64,000 nucleotides of DNA from Hyphomonadaceae bacterium. GTDB taxonomy: Bacteria > Pseudomonadota > Alphaproteobacteria > Caulobacterales > Aquidulcibacteraceae. The notes under the pieces were generated by a model. It was not told the DNA's origin, did not search any database, and saw only the letters and a list, made by a program, of their open reading frames with translations. The first letter of the stretch is position 1, and each line of letters begins with the position of its first letter. Location of the stretch: assembly GCA_023384105.1 (NCBI GenBank), contig JAHDXR010000007.1, positions 1-64,000 on the forward strand, given 5' to 3'. The position numbers and the translations under genes are program-made. Below are positions 16,923 to 25,560 of this stretch, one piece after another.

Positions 16923-17918
16923 TCAGCCGGCCCAGAAGTCCAGCCGTCCCTGCGCCCGTTGCAGCAGGGTCAGAGGCGCGTTGACGGGCAGCAGCAGCAC
17001 GGATGCAGGGTCCGTGCGCAGCAGCCGCGCGACGACGCGCGCGTTCTGAAGCGGATGCCGGAACGCGTTGCGGACGAGAAGATACGAGATGCTGCGCCGC
17101 AGCTTCGCCACTTGCGCCGCGCCGTATTGCTTCTGTTCCGGCGTCCTGCAGAAGCGCTGATTGATCAGTTTGTGCGCCAGCAGCGCGTCGTGAAGCCTGC
17201 GCACGCACTCCGGATGCGACCAGTCCAGCGCGCGCCGGTAGATGTCCACGCCGCGCCCGCGCGCGCCCATCGCATCGAGATTGAACGCCACTCTCTCGGA
17301 GCGGTCCACGGCGGCGAGCCAATAGAGGTGGTCTTCTCCGGCGATCGCCTGGCCTTCGTCGAAGCGGAGGCGGCCGAGGCGGCGCGCGTCGTACATCACG
17401 GTCGAGGTGTGCGAGAGGCAGTGCCGCAGGAAATGCGGTATGGCCTGATCGCGCGTCAGCACGCGCGCGCCGCCTTCGATCTCTTGGCTCTGCATGATGA
17501 TGGCGGGCATGTCGGCGATGGCGGCGAACCAGGTGCTCTGCTCGTCATAGCGATTGTCGGCGAAATAGAATTGCGCGCCGGCGTCCAGCGCCGCGAGGCC
17601 CGCGCGCAGATGGCCCGGCGCCCACAGATCGTCGGAATCGATGAAGGCGATGACATCCGTATCCGCAATCGCGTCCAGCGCCGTGTTGCGCGCCGCGGCC
17701 GGCCCGCCATTCTCGCGCTTGATGACGCGCACGGAAAAGTTCGGACGCGACAGGCCTTCGATCTCGGGCTCGGGCGTCGTCGGCGAGGCGTCGTCGGCGA
17801 TGACAATCTCGACCGCGACATCGGCGCCGAGTTCTTGCGCATACACGCTCTCCAGCGCGTGGCGCAGGATGCCCGGCTCGCGCTGAAAGAACGGAATGAC
17901 GACAGCGACGCGCTTCAT
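16923..17918 (-). CDS. Family 2 glycosyltransferase
   Basis: The start is set at the ATG at 17918 (MKRVAVVIPFFQREPGILRH), since GT2 similarity begins exactly there; the frame upstream overlaps the preceding gene. The 331-residue enzyme has VIPFFQRE (7-14), VIADDASPTT (about 37-46), GGPAAARNTAL, and the DxD-like IDSDDLWAPG (about 91-100). AGEDHLYWL supplies the downstream ED. It lies 5 bp after the GT8 gene, so the two form a coupled pair on the minus strand. Substrate unknown. Confidence 0.88.
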   Translation of the reverse strand: MKRVAVVIPFFQREPGILRHALESVYAQELGADVAVEIVIADDASPTTPEPEIEGLSRPNFSVRVIKRENGGPAAARNTALDAIADTDVIAFIDSDDLWAPGHLRAGLAALDAGAQFYFADNRYDEQSTWFAAIADMPAIIMQSQEIEGGARVLTRDQAIPHFLRHCLSHTSTVMYDARRLGRLRFDEGQAIAGEDHLYWLAAVDRSERVAFNLDAMGARGRGVDIYRRALDWSHPECVRRLHDALLAHKLINQRFCRTPEQKQYGAAQVAKLRRSISYLLVRNAFRHPLQNARVVARLLRTDPASVLLLPVNAPLTLLQRAQGRLDFWAG

Positions 17919-17923
17919 TTGCG

Positions 17924-18844
17924 TCAATGCGCCTGGCCCAGCGCCGGGCGCGGGCGCCAGCGCTGCCAGCGCAGCCACAGCCGGAAGCGCTGTAGCGGCG
18001 AGCAGTCGTGGCGCGCGCAGATTTCGTCGAGAAAAGAGGTGCGCGCCAGGTTGTCCCAGTAGAGCCACGCCCAGGGGTGCCACTTCTCATGCAGCCACGG
18101 CTTCAGGTCGGTGGTGAAATGCACGATGCCTGGGCGGCGGCGCGACAGAACCTTGGCGTCGAGGTCGGTCATGATGGTCGTCGTTTGCGTGTTCCAAGCT
18201 GGATCGAGCGCGCGCCAGCGGCCCCAATAGATATAGTTGAGCGCGTCCTGATCGTTATAGGCCAGTGCCTCGCCATGCTCGGCCTGGAAGGCCAGAGCGG
18301 CGCTGAACAGGCCTTCCCGGCGCCCGGCTTCGAGATCGATCAGCAGCACGCCGGCGTTGAAGTAGGCGTGCTCCGGGGAAAGCGACCAGGTCTTTGCGAA
18401 CGCGGCGCTGTCGACCCAGCTGTCGGGCGCCGCGCCGAGCGGGGCGTCGCCAAGGTCCGCGCGCCACAGCTCGGCGATGTCGCGGCAGACGATCAGGTCG
18501 GCGTCGAGATAGATCGCGCGCGTCACAGCATCCGGCGCGAGCTTTTCCAGCCCGAGACGAAACAGCGTGGTGCGATTGATATGGCCGCGCTCCGCCAGTT
18601 CGGGAAACATGTGCTCAGCCACATCGATCCACGTAAACGCGGCGCGCGGTGCGACCGCTTCGACGCGACGGCGCGTTTCCTCATCGATGTCGGCCTGCAG
18701 GATCAAGAACCGCAGCGCCTCGGTGGAGGCGTGGCGCACGATCGAGGCGATGGTGGAGGCGGCGTGCGGCGCATATAGCGTGTCGAACGCCATGGCGATG
18801 ACGATCGGTTCGCTCATGGATTGGGCGCCGGTCCGTTCGGTCAT
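17924..18844 (-). CDS. Family 8 glycosyltransferase
   Basis: A retaining GT-A enzyme resembling LgtC-type galactosyl/glucosyltransferases, 306 residues from the ATG at 18844 (other starts: GTG 18874, ATG 18817). The N-terminal IVIAMAFDTLYAPHAASTI is the donor-binding strand. YLDADLIV (about 108-115) carries the metal-binding DxD, FNAGVLLIDL is the family block, and NDQDALNYI and VHFTTDLKPW complete the active site. The C-terminus is basic and Trp-rich, as in membrane-associated members. It acts on a lipid-linked or surface glycan acceptor. Confidence 0.9.
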   Translation of the reverse strand: MTERTGAQSMSEPIVIAMAFDTLYAPHAASTIASIVRHASTEALRFLILQADIDEETRRRVEAVAPRAAFTWIDVAEHMFPELAERGHINRTTLFRLGLEKLAPDAVTRAIYLDADLIVCRDIAELWRADLGDAPLGAAPDSWVDSAAFAKTWSLSPEHAYFNAGVLLIDLEAGRREGLFSAALAFQAEHGEALAYNDQDALNYIYWGRWRALDPAWNTQTTTIMTDLDAKVLSRRRPGIVHFTTDLKPWLHEKWHPWAWLYWDNLARTSFLDEICARHDCSPLQRFRLWLRWQRWRPRPALGQAH

Positions 18845-18974
18845 GGCATCTCGTTCCAGTTGCTGGCGCCGCACATTCAGTCCTACTAGTGATTCTTATC
18901 AAACGAGGGTTAGCTGCAAGGGTTGCGCCGATCCGGGGCGCCCGGGCGGCCCAGGCGCGCCGGCGGGTCCGTAC

Positions 18975-18981
18975 GAAGGGG
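18975..18981 (+). promoter_or_regulatory. Shine-Dalgarno that fixes a GTG start for the pyruvyl-transferase gene
   Basis: GAAGGGG lies 5 nt before the GTG at 18987. The same frame is open about 420 bp further upstream, but that part is antisense to the GT8 gene and carries no family similarity. Confidence 0.6.
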
Positions 18982-18986
18982 CGATT

Positions 18987-20192
18987 GTGTCAAAGTCGGA
19001 CAAGGTCAAGCCGCCGCACATCGCCATTTACGGCATGTTCGGGGTCGGCAACACCGGCAATGACGCGACGCTCGAGGTCACGCTTGCCGAGTTGCGCCGG
19101 CGTCTGCCGGACGTGCGTGTCACAATTATTACAACCAACCCGGAGCTGGTGGAGGCGGCGGTCGGGCTGCCGGCCGTTGCAATACGGCCGCGCGCCAGCG
19201 CCGCCTTACCGGGGCCATTCGGCAAACTGCAGCGCGAATGGGGGCGCTGGCGCGCGGAGCAGGCGCTCCTGCGCGAGGTCGATTGCCTGCTCATTCCGGG
19301 GACCGGAATCCTGGACGATTTCGGCGCGGGCGTGATGGAGCATCCCTATCCGCTGTGGCGCTGGTGCACGGCCGCGCGGCAGGCCGGCGCGCAGGTGAAG
19401 TTCGTTTCCGTCGGCGCAGGTCCGGTAAAGAACGCCTGGAGCCGCCGTTTCTTCCGCTGGGCCGCCGGCGGCGCCGGCCATCGCTCCTATCGCGACGCCA
19501 GTTCCAGGGCGTTCGTGCGCGACGAACTGAAGCTCGACGTTTCGAATGACGTCGTCACGCCGGACATCGTGCTCGCGCTGGATGTGGCGCCGGCGCAGCC
19601 GCCGCAATCGCCCCCGCGCGTCATCGGCGTCGGCGTGATGGACTATCACAGCTGGACCGGTGCGCGCGGCGGCGCCGACGCCTACGAGCCCTACATCGCC
19701 AAGATGGCGGCGTTCGCCGACGGCCTGCTGCGCCAGGGCTGCGCCATCCGCATCCTCACCGGAGATACGGGCGATGCGCCCGCGGTGGCGGATTTTCACG
19801 CCCGGCTCGCGCGCGATGCGCCGGAGTTCGCGCAGGCGATCGAGATCCCGGCGATCGCCACGCTCCGCGACTTGTGCGCGGAGGTGGCGAAGACCGACGC
19901 CGTGGTCGCCACCCGTTATCATACAATCATCGCAGCCCTGATCTCGGGCCGGCCCGCGGTCTCGATCGGCTATTCCGTGAAAAACCAGGCTGTGATGGGA
20001 GAGTTCGGCCTCGGCGCGTTCTGCCAGGACATCGGCGACTTCGACGTGGAGACGCTGCGCCGTCATTTCGAGGCGGTGACGCGCGATTCCGCATACCGGG
20101 CCAGGCTGCGCGATCTGGCGGCGCAGAAGAAGGCGGCGCTCAGCGCGCACTTCGACATGGTCGCCACCGAGATCGCCGCCGCGGTCAGTTAG
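18987..20192 (+). CDS. Polysaccharide pyruvyl transferase family protein
   Basis: Transfers pyruvate from phosphoenolpyruvate to a sugar of the growing polymer, giving a ketal and a negative charge (CsaB/WcaK/AmsJ family). From the GTG at 18987 the protein has 401 residues. IAIYGMFGVGNTGNDATLE (about 12-30) is the family's N-terminal Gly/Asn motif, IPGTGILDDFG (about 104-114) the second block, and ATRYHTIIAALISGRPAVSIGYSVKN near residues 309-334 the conserved (R/K)-x-H and GY.xK region. The gene ends with an 8-bp tail overlap with the convergent GT2 gene. Confidence 0.9.
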   Translation: MSKSDKVKPPHIAIYGMFGVGNTGNDATLEVTLAELRRRLPDVRVTIITTNPELVEAAVGLPAVAIRPRASAALPGPFGKLQREWGRWRAEQALLREVDCLLIPGTGILDDFGAGVMEHPYPLWRWCTAARQAGAQVKFVSVGAGPVKNAWSRRFFRWAAGGAGHRSYRDASSRAFVRDELKLDVSNDVVTPDIVLALDVAPAQPPQSPPRVIGVGVMDYHSWTGARGGADAYEPYIAKMAAFADGLLRQGCAIRILTGDTGDAPAVADFHARLARDAPEFAQAIEIPAIATLRDLCAEVAKTDAVVATRYHTIIAALISGRPAVSIGYSVKNQAVMGEFGLGAFCQDIGDFDVETLRRHFEAVTRDSAYRARLRDLAAQKKAALSAHFDMVATEIAAAVS

Positions 20193-21156
20193 GATAGGGA
20201 TACCAGCCCGTTCGCAGGCCGAGTTTCTCGAGCGCCAGATCGAGGGCGGCGTCGGCGAAATCCATAAAACCGGGCTTGGAGTCGATCTTTTCCAGCAGCT
20301 CCATGTGGAGCGCGTAGGCGCGGGCGTTCTTCTCCACCAGGCGCCAGCGCAGCAGACGGCGGAAATAGTGGCGCCGGTAGCGGCGCTCGAAGTGTTCGTA
20401 CTCGTCGCCGAAGGCCTGCCGCGCATGACGGCGCATCATGATCAGCCAGTCGTTGAACTGGATCTTGAGCGGGCGCATTTCGACGAAGGTGGCGTTGCCG
20501 TCGTGCTCGCGCACCTTGAACAGCGGTTCGTGCAGGAAACCGAGCTTTCCCTTGGTCAGCATCCGCAGCGCCGCGTCGATATCGGACGAGTGGCCGACAT
20601 TGAGGTCGAAGAACGGCGTCGCCGACTCCAGCGCCTCGCGCCGGACCATGAACTGGCGCGCCTCGAGGCCGCCCTGAATGGTGAAGAAGCGGCGGATGGC
20701 CTCGTCGCTGTCGAACACGTTGCGGTTGCGCGGCCAGAGGAAATCCTCCGCTTCGCCGTTGCGCAAGAGCGCGGTGCTGACGACGCTGATCTGCGGATCG
20801 CTTTCCGCCAGCGCGACCATCCGCTCGGTGGTTTCCGGAAAGAGGGAATCGTCGGCGCACAGAATGCGGAAGTAGGCCGCTTCGGGCGGGATCAGCTTCA
20901 GCGCTGCGTTCCAGTTCTCGTCCATCGGCAGCAGTTCGGCGTTGCGGCCGACGATCAGCGGGACGCGTTTGCCCTGAAACGAGGCGATGATGTCGGGGGT
21001 GGCGTCGGTCGAGGCGTTGTCCAGCACGACGTGGACGATGTTGGGGTAGGTTTGCGCCTGGACGCTCTCCATGGTTTCCGCCAAGAATTCCGCCCCGTTA
21101 TAGACGGGCGTCACCACCGCAACGAGGGGGGGCGCGGTCTTTGCATCGGTGCTCAT
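20185..21156 (-). CDS. Family 2 glycosyltransferase
   Basis: A 323-residue GT-A enzyme. VVTPVYNGAEFLAETMESV (14-32), VVLDNASTDAT (about 43-53) and ILCADDSLFPE (the DxD region, about 98-108) are typical of GT2. The middle holds SSDIDAALRM in place of the usual ED motif. The C-terminal third is rich in Arg and aromatic residues and may bind the membrane. The start is the ATG at 21156. It is divergent from the DUF4910 gene, 87 bp away. Confidence 0.88.
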   Translation of the reverse strand: MSTDAKTAPPLVAVVTPVYNGAEFLAETMESVQAQTYPNIVHVVLDNASTDATPDIIASFQGKRVPLIVGRNAELLPMDENWNAALKLIPPEAAYFRILCADDSLFPETTERMVALAESDPQISVVSTALLRNGEAEDFLWPRNRNVFDSDEAIRRFFTIQGGLEARQFMVRREALESATPFFDLNVGHSSDIDAALRMLTKGKLGFLHEPLFKVREHDGNATFVEMRPLKIQFNDWLIMMRRHARQAFGDEYEHFERRYRRHYFRRLLRWRLVEKNARAYALHMELLEKIDSKPGFMDFADAALDLALEKLGLRTGWYPYPN

Positions 21157-21243
21157 GGGCGGTTGCTTTCGCGGCTTCGTCCAAGCCTAGCAAAATGGGC
21201 GCCGGTTGCGACCGGTTAACCAGTTTGCGTCTCGGAGATGAGA

Positions 21244-22569
21244 GTGTCGGCGGATCCCAAACCGGGTGATTGGACGCGCGTTCTATGCCCGCCGGGCGTC
21301 GGCGCGCGCCTTTACGCCTTCGCGGCCGACATTTACCCGATCTGCCGCTCCATCACCGGTCCGGGGGTGCGGGAGACGCTGGCGCGCGTCGAACGGCTCG
21401 TCCCGCTGTCGCGCACCGAGACGCCGACGGGCGCGGCTGTGCTCGATTGGGTCGTTCCGAACGAATGGAGCATCCGCGACGCCTATATCAAGAACGCCGC
21501 CGGCGAACGCGTCGTCGACTTCAAAGCGCATAATTTACACGTGCTTAACTATTCCGCGCCGGTGGATGCGCGGATGCCGCTCGCGGCGCTGAAGCCGCAC
21601 ATCTTCACCCTCCCGGACCAGCCCGACCTGATCCCCTACCGGACCTCCTACTACCAGGAGCGCTGGGGCTTCTGCATGAGCCACCGCGCCTTCGAGGCGC
21701 TCGGAGATGGTGAATACGAGGTAAAAATCGATTCAACCCTCGCGCCGGGCGCGCTGACTTATGGCGAGTACGTGCATCGCGGCGCGAGCGAGGAGGAAGT
21801 GCTGCTCCAGGCGCACGTCTGCCATCCCTCGCTGGCGAACGACAATTGCTCGGGCATTGCGCTGCTGGCGCACCTGGCCGCCGCCATGGCGCAGCTCAAC
21901 ACCCGCTACACCTATCGCTTCCTGTTCGCGCCGGGCACGATCGGCGCGATCACGTGGCTGGCGAACAATCGCGAGACTGCCAAGCGCATCAGGCACGGCC
22001 TGGTGCTCTCCTGCGTGGGCGACGCCGGCGGACCGACCTACAAGCGCACGCTGCGCGGGGACGCGCCGATCGATCGCGTCATGGCGCACGTGCTGAAGCA
22101 CGCGGCGCCGGCGGCCAAGCTGATCGACTATTTCCCGTACGGCTACGACGAGCGCCAGTACAACTCGCCGGGCTTCCGGCTCGATGTGGGCTTGTTCCAG
22201 CGCAGCCAGTTCGCGACTTTCCCTGAATATCACACCTCGGGCGACAATCTGGATTTCATCGCCCCCGAACATCTGGAGGCTTCGCTCGGCATCGTCGCGC
22301 GGGCGATCCAGGTGCTGGAGCTGGGCGATCGCCGCTTCGTCAACACCGCCCCCTATGGCGAGCCGCAGCTCGGCAAGCGCGGGCTCTATGCGGCGATCGG
22401 CGGCGACAAGGACGGCTACGCCAAGAATATGGCGATGCTCTGGATCCTGAACCTTTCCGACGGCGGCCACTCGCTGCTCGATATCGCCGAGCGCGCGGAC
22501 ATCCCGCTCTCCGTTATCGCTGAAACGGCGGATACACTTCGCCAGAGCGGCCTGCTGGCCGCCGCCTAA
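21244..22569 (+). CDS. DUF4910 aminopeptidase-like protein with C-terminal winged helix
   Basis: Family often found in polysaccharide loci; the fold is that of M28-type zinc peptidases with an inserted domain. The GTG at 21244 has GGAG six nt upstream; the ATG at 21238 abuts that site. Visible blocks are VPNEWSIRDAYI, LLQAHVCHPSLANDNCSG (the metal-ligand His and Asp region, about residues 183-200), FAPGTIGAITWL, LSCVGDAGG and FPEYHTSGDNLDFI (second His/Asp). The last 40 residues (SLLDIAERADIPLSVI) resemble a winged-helix module. The reaction in glycan synthesis is not established; it may be an amidohydrolase on an amino sugar. Confidence 0.82.
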   Translation: MSADPKPGDWTRVLCPPGVGARLYAFAADIYPICRSITGPGVRETLARVERLVPLSRTETPTGAAVLDWVVPNEWSIRDAYIKNAAGERVVDFKAHNLHVLNYSAPVDARMPLAALKPHIFTLPDQPDLIPYRTSYYQERWGFCMSHRAFEALGDGEYEVKIDSTLAPGALTYGEYVHRGASEEEVLLQAHVCHPSLANDNCSGIALLAHLAAAMAQLNTRYTYRFLFAPGTIGAITWLANNRETAKRIRHGLVLSCVGDAGGPTYKRTLRGDAPIDRVMAHVLKHAAPAAKLIDYFPYGYDERQYNSPGFRLDVGLFQRSQFATFPEYHTSGDNLDFIAPEHLEASLGIVARAIQVLELGDRRFVNTAPYGEPQLGKRGLYAAIGGDKDGYAKNMAMLWILNLSDGGHSLLDIAERADIPLSVIAETADTLRQSGLLAAA

Positions 22570-22621
22570 AGCGCCGCTATGGACCGGCGGTCAATAGCGC
22601 GTTGTGCCGAACGACGCGCGT

Positions 22622-23152
22622 TCAGTACGTGAAATCGGGCCAGAGCCGGTCCTTGTCCGAGATCACGCTGACGGGGAGGGGCCACTCGACGCCGAAGGCC
22701 GGGTCGTCGAAGCGCACGCCGGCGGAGGCGGCGGGCTGATAGGGGGTCGAGATCAGATAGAACACCTCGGCGTCGTCGGTCAGGGTCTGAAAGCCGTGCG
22801 CACACCCTACAGGAATGTAGAAGCGGCGGCGGTTCCCGGCCGTCAGCTCGGCCGCGCGCCACTGCCGGAACGTAGGCGAGTCCGGGCGCAGATCGACGCA
22901 GACATCGTAAATCGCGCCGCGCTGGCAGGCGACGACCTTGGCCTCGCCATAAGGGTCGCGCTGGAAGTGCAGGCCCCGAAGCGTGCCGCGCGCCACGTTT
23001 TGAGAGACGGAGTGCTGCCGGAAGCGCGTCTCCAGGCCCTTGGCGACGAATTCCTCCTCGCAGAACACCCGCGCGAACGCGCCGCGCGCGTCCGTCACCG
23101 GCTCCGGATCGATCAGCCAGGCGCCGGCGACGCCGGCTGGGGTGAATTTCAT
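22622..23152 (-). CDS. rfbC: dTDP-4-dehydrorhamnose 3,5-epimerase family protein (RmlC/RfbC-like)
   Basis: A cupin epimerase of 176 residues from the ATG at 23152, with AGAGGAG a few nt upstream (antisense 23158-23164). The family signatures are present: RGTLRGLHFQ, with the catalytic His at 62; the substrate-binding YIPVGCAHGFQTL; and the C-terminal PYQPAASAGVRFDDPAFGVEWP. No rmlA, rmlB or rmlD is in the window, so it may act on a nucleotide-4-keto sugar of the neighbouring CDP-sugar cassette instead of on dTDP-rhamnose. The symbol is by family, not by proven substrate. Confidence 0.88.
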   Translation of the reverse strand: MKFTPAGVAGAWLIDPEPVTDARGAFARVFCEEEFVAKGLETRFRQHSVSQNVARGTLRGLHFQRDPYGEAKVVACQRGAIYDVCVDLRPDSPTFRQWRAAELTAGNRRRFYIPVGCAHGFQTLTDDAEVFYLISTPYQPAASAGVRFDDPAFGVEWPLPVSVISDKDRLWPDFTY

Positions 23153-23267
23153 GACCGCTCCTCTGCGCGCCCGACGCCCCCCGTGCAAGAGCCTTGCCCG
23201 AGGCGAGAACCCTTTGCCGTCTGCGAGCGTGGCACTAGAATAGCATGATCTCGGACGGAGGGTGCCG

Positions 23268-24206
23268 ATGACTGCCGTCTATATCGACTCGGACATGAGC
23301 GACGCGGAGCGCCGCGACCGGCTTTATGCGGGCGACATCTTCATCTTCTCGCCGACGCCGGGCACGCGCGCACTCGTCGATCTGGCGCGCGGCATGCTGG
23401 AAGAGGCGTTCGCGCCGCTCGATCCGCGCGAGCTGCACAAGCACAAGAGCGCCGAGGACGTGGCCGCGACGCTGGCGACGCTGAAGCCCGCCTTCATTCA
23501 CCATCCCGAGTGCAAGAATCTCTTGCCGCAGATCATGGCCGAGCACGGCGTCGATCTGGAGAAGCTTTATTTCGACGTCCCGCGGATGCGTTCGGCTTAT
23601 CCGTCGGGTTTCCTGTCGTCGGGCATCGCCTATGCGTTCCATCCCCATCGCGACACGTGGTATTCGGCCCCCCAATGCCAGCTGAACTGGTGGCTTCCGA
23701 TCTACCCGATCAGCGCCAATAACGGCATGGGCTTCTATCCGCGCCACTTCAGCAAGGGCGTCGCCAACAATTCCGATATCTACAATTATTATGAATGGAA
23801 TACGCGCAATCGCGCGACCGCGGCCCAGCATGTAAAGAACGATACGCGCGAGCAGCCGAAGCCGCAGGAGCCGATCGAGGACGTCAGCATGCGTTATGTG
23901 CCTCCGCCCGGCGGCGTCATCCTGTTCTCGGGCGCCCAGCTCCACGAAACTGTGGAGAACACGACCGGGCTCGCCCGCTATTCGATCGACTTCCGCACGG
24001 TCCATCTGGACGACGTGCGCGAGCGGCGCGGCGCGCCCAATGTCGACGCCAAGTGCACCGGCACCACGATGCGCGACTATCTGCGCGCCGCCGATCTCGC
24101 CAGGCTGCCCGACGAACTGATCGCGCTCTATGACGACGGCACCGCCACGTCTGATCGCATTCTGGCGTTCGGCGATCGTCTCGCGCCCGCCGCGCAGGGA
24201 GGTTAA
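23268..24206 (+). CDS. Fe(II)/2-oxoglutarate dioxygenase-like protein
   Basis: The start is the ATG at 23268, with GGAGG 6-7 nt upstream, giving 312 residues. The middle of the protein has HRD at 127-129 (the HxD iron-ligand pair) within AYAFHPHRDTWYSAP, a distal His at 226 in ILFSGAQLHETVENT, and an Arg (ARYSIDFRTV, 237 or 243) placed to bind 2-oxoglutarate. This is the facial-triad arrangement of phytanoyl-dioxygenase-like enzymes. It stands 67 bp before the C-methyltransferase gene on the same strand, so it may hydroxylate a sugar or an acyl group of the polymer. Family level only. Confidence 0.68.
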   Translation: MTAVYIDSDMSDAERRDRLYAGDIFIFSPTPGTRALVDLARGMLEEAFAPLDPRELHKHKSAEDVAATLATLKPAFIHHPECKNLLPQIMAEHGVDLEKLYFDVPRMRSAYPSGFLSSGIAYAFHPHRDTWYSAPQCQLNWWLPIYPISANNGMGFYPRHFSKGVANNSDIYNYYEWNTRNRATAAQHVKNDTREQPKPQEPIEDVSMRYVPPPGGVILFSGAQLHETVENTTGLARYSIDFRTVHLDDVRERRGAPNVDAKCTGTTMRDYLRAADLARLPDELIALYDDGTATSDRILAFGDRLAPAAQGG

Positions 24207-24273
24207 CCAACGCGGCATTGGCTTGGGACTTGCTTCCCGCTCCGCCAAACGCCTAGTGGATACCGTCCGGACA

Positions 24274-25560
24274 ATGACAAGCCCGCTCGCCGCCTCCGCC
24301 CTTGAACGCCCCGGCGCCGCTGGCGGGGCCTGCCGGCTATGCGGGGCGGGGTTGCGCCACACGCTGGTCGATCTGGGCAAGTCGCCGCTGTGCGAGACGT
24401 TTCTCGACGCCGCCCAGATCGATCACACGGAGCCGTTCTTTCCGCTCCATGTGCTGATCTGCGGCGCCTGCTGGCTGGTGCAGCTCAAGGAATACGTGAC
24501 CCCGGACGGGATATTTACCGATCACTATCCTTATTATTCGTCCTACTCGACCTCCTGGGTGGCGCACGCCAAGGCCTATTGCGAGATGATCGTGAAGCGC
24601 CGCCGTCTCGGCGCGGACTCGTTCGTCGTCGAACTGGCCAGCAATGACGGCTACCTGCTGCAGCATTTCCCCGCGCTCGGGGTGTCGAACATCCTGGGCG
24701 TGGAGCCCTCGGCCAATGTCGCCGCCGAAGCGGCGAAGAAGGGCATTCCGGTACGCGTCGCGTTCTTCGGCCTGGCCGAGGCCGAGCGCATCGTCGCCGA
24801 GAAGGGACAGGCCGACCTGGTGCTGGGCAACAACGTGCTGGCGCACGTGCCCGATCTCAACGACTTCTTCGCCGGCGCCGCGCGCCTGGTGAAGCCGGAC
24901 GGCGTCATCACCTTCGAGTTTCCGCATCTGGAAACGCTGCTGAAGCACAACCAGTTCGACACCATCTACCACGAGCACTTCTGCTACTTCTCGGCCACCG
25001 CCATCGCCGCGCTGGCGGCGCGTCACAACATGGCGTTCGTCGATGTGGAGGAGCTGCCCACCCATGGCGGCAGCCTGCGCGTCTATATCGCCCACAAGGG
25101 CGAGCCGTCCCAGGCCGTGCGCGAGCGCCTGGCGCATGAGGAAGCGGCGGGTTTCAAGACGCTCGCCTTCTACGCCGGCTTCGAAGAGCGCGTGAAACGC
25201 GCCAAGCGCAAGCTGCTCGCGTTCCTGATCGAGGCGAAGGACGCGGGCAAGACGGTTTGCGGCTATGGCGCGCCGGGCAAGGGCAACACGCTGCTGAATT
25301 ATTGCGGCATAGGCACGGACTTCATCGACTTCACCGTCGACCGCAATCCGCACAAGCACGGGCGCTATACGCCGGGCACGCACATTCCGATCCTGCCGGT
25401 CGAAGCGATCGACACCGCCAAGCCGGACTACATCCTCATCCTGCCGTGGAATCTGAAGGATGAGATCGTCGCGCAGATGGCGCATGTCGGCGCGTGGGGC
25501 GCCAAGTTCGTCGTGCCCATTCCAGAAGCGGCCGTCGTCACTCCGGGAGAACGCCCATGA
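24274..25560 (+). CDS. Sugar C-methyltransferase (zinc-binding, SAM-dependent)
   Basis: A methyltransferase of the TylC3/NovU type, which C-methylates nucleotide-bound 4-keto sugars. From the ATG at 24274 it has 428 residues in three parts. The N-terminal zinc module has CRLC at 20-23 and a second pair in LICGACW. The SAM-binding Rossmann domain has VVELASNDGYLLQHF, about 121-135. The C-terminal domain has VCGYGAPGKGNTLLNY and FTVDRNPHKHGRYTPGTHIPI. Family members use a His/Glu/Tyr cluster; YHEHFCYFS is visible. Its TGA overlaps the next ATG (ATGA), coupling it to the cytidylyltransferase. Confidence 0.9.
   Translation: MTSPLAASALERPGAAGGACRLCGAGLRHTLVDLGKSPLCETFLDAAQIDHTEPFFPLHVLICGACWLVQLKEYVTPDGIFTDHYPYYSSYSTSWVAHAKAYCEMIVKRRRLGADSFVVELASNDGYLLQHFPALGVSNILGVEPSANVAAEAAKKGIPVRVAFFGLAEAERIVAEKGQADLVLGNNVLAHVPDLNDFFAGAARLVKPDGVITFEFPHLETLLKHNQFDTIYHEHFCYFSATAIAALAARHNMAFVDVEELPTHGGSLRVYIAHKGEPSQAVRERLAHEEAAGFKTLAFYAGFEERVKRAKRKLLAFLIEAKDAGKTVCGYGAPGKGNTLLNYCGIGTDFIDFTVDRNPHKHGRYTPGTHIPILPVEAIDTAKPDYILILPWNLKDEIVAQMAHVGAWGAKFVVPIPEAAVVTPGERP

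Noticed and set aside
18567-18986. N-terminal extension of the pyruvyl transferase
   Set aside because: It is antisense to the GT8 gene and lacks similarity; a good ribosome site precedes the GTG at 18987.
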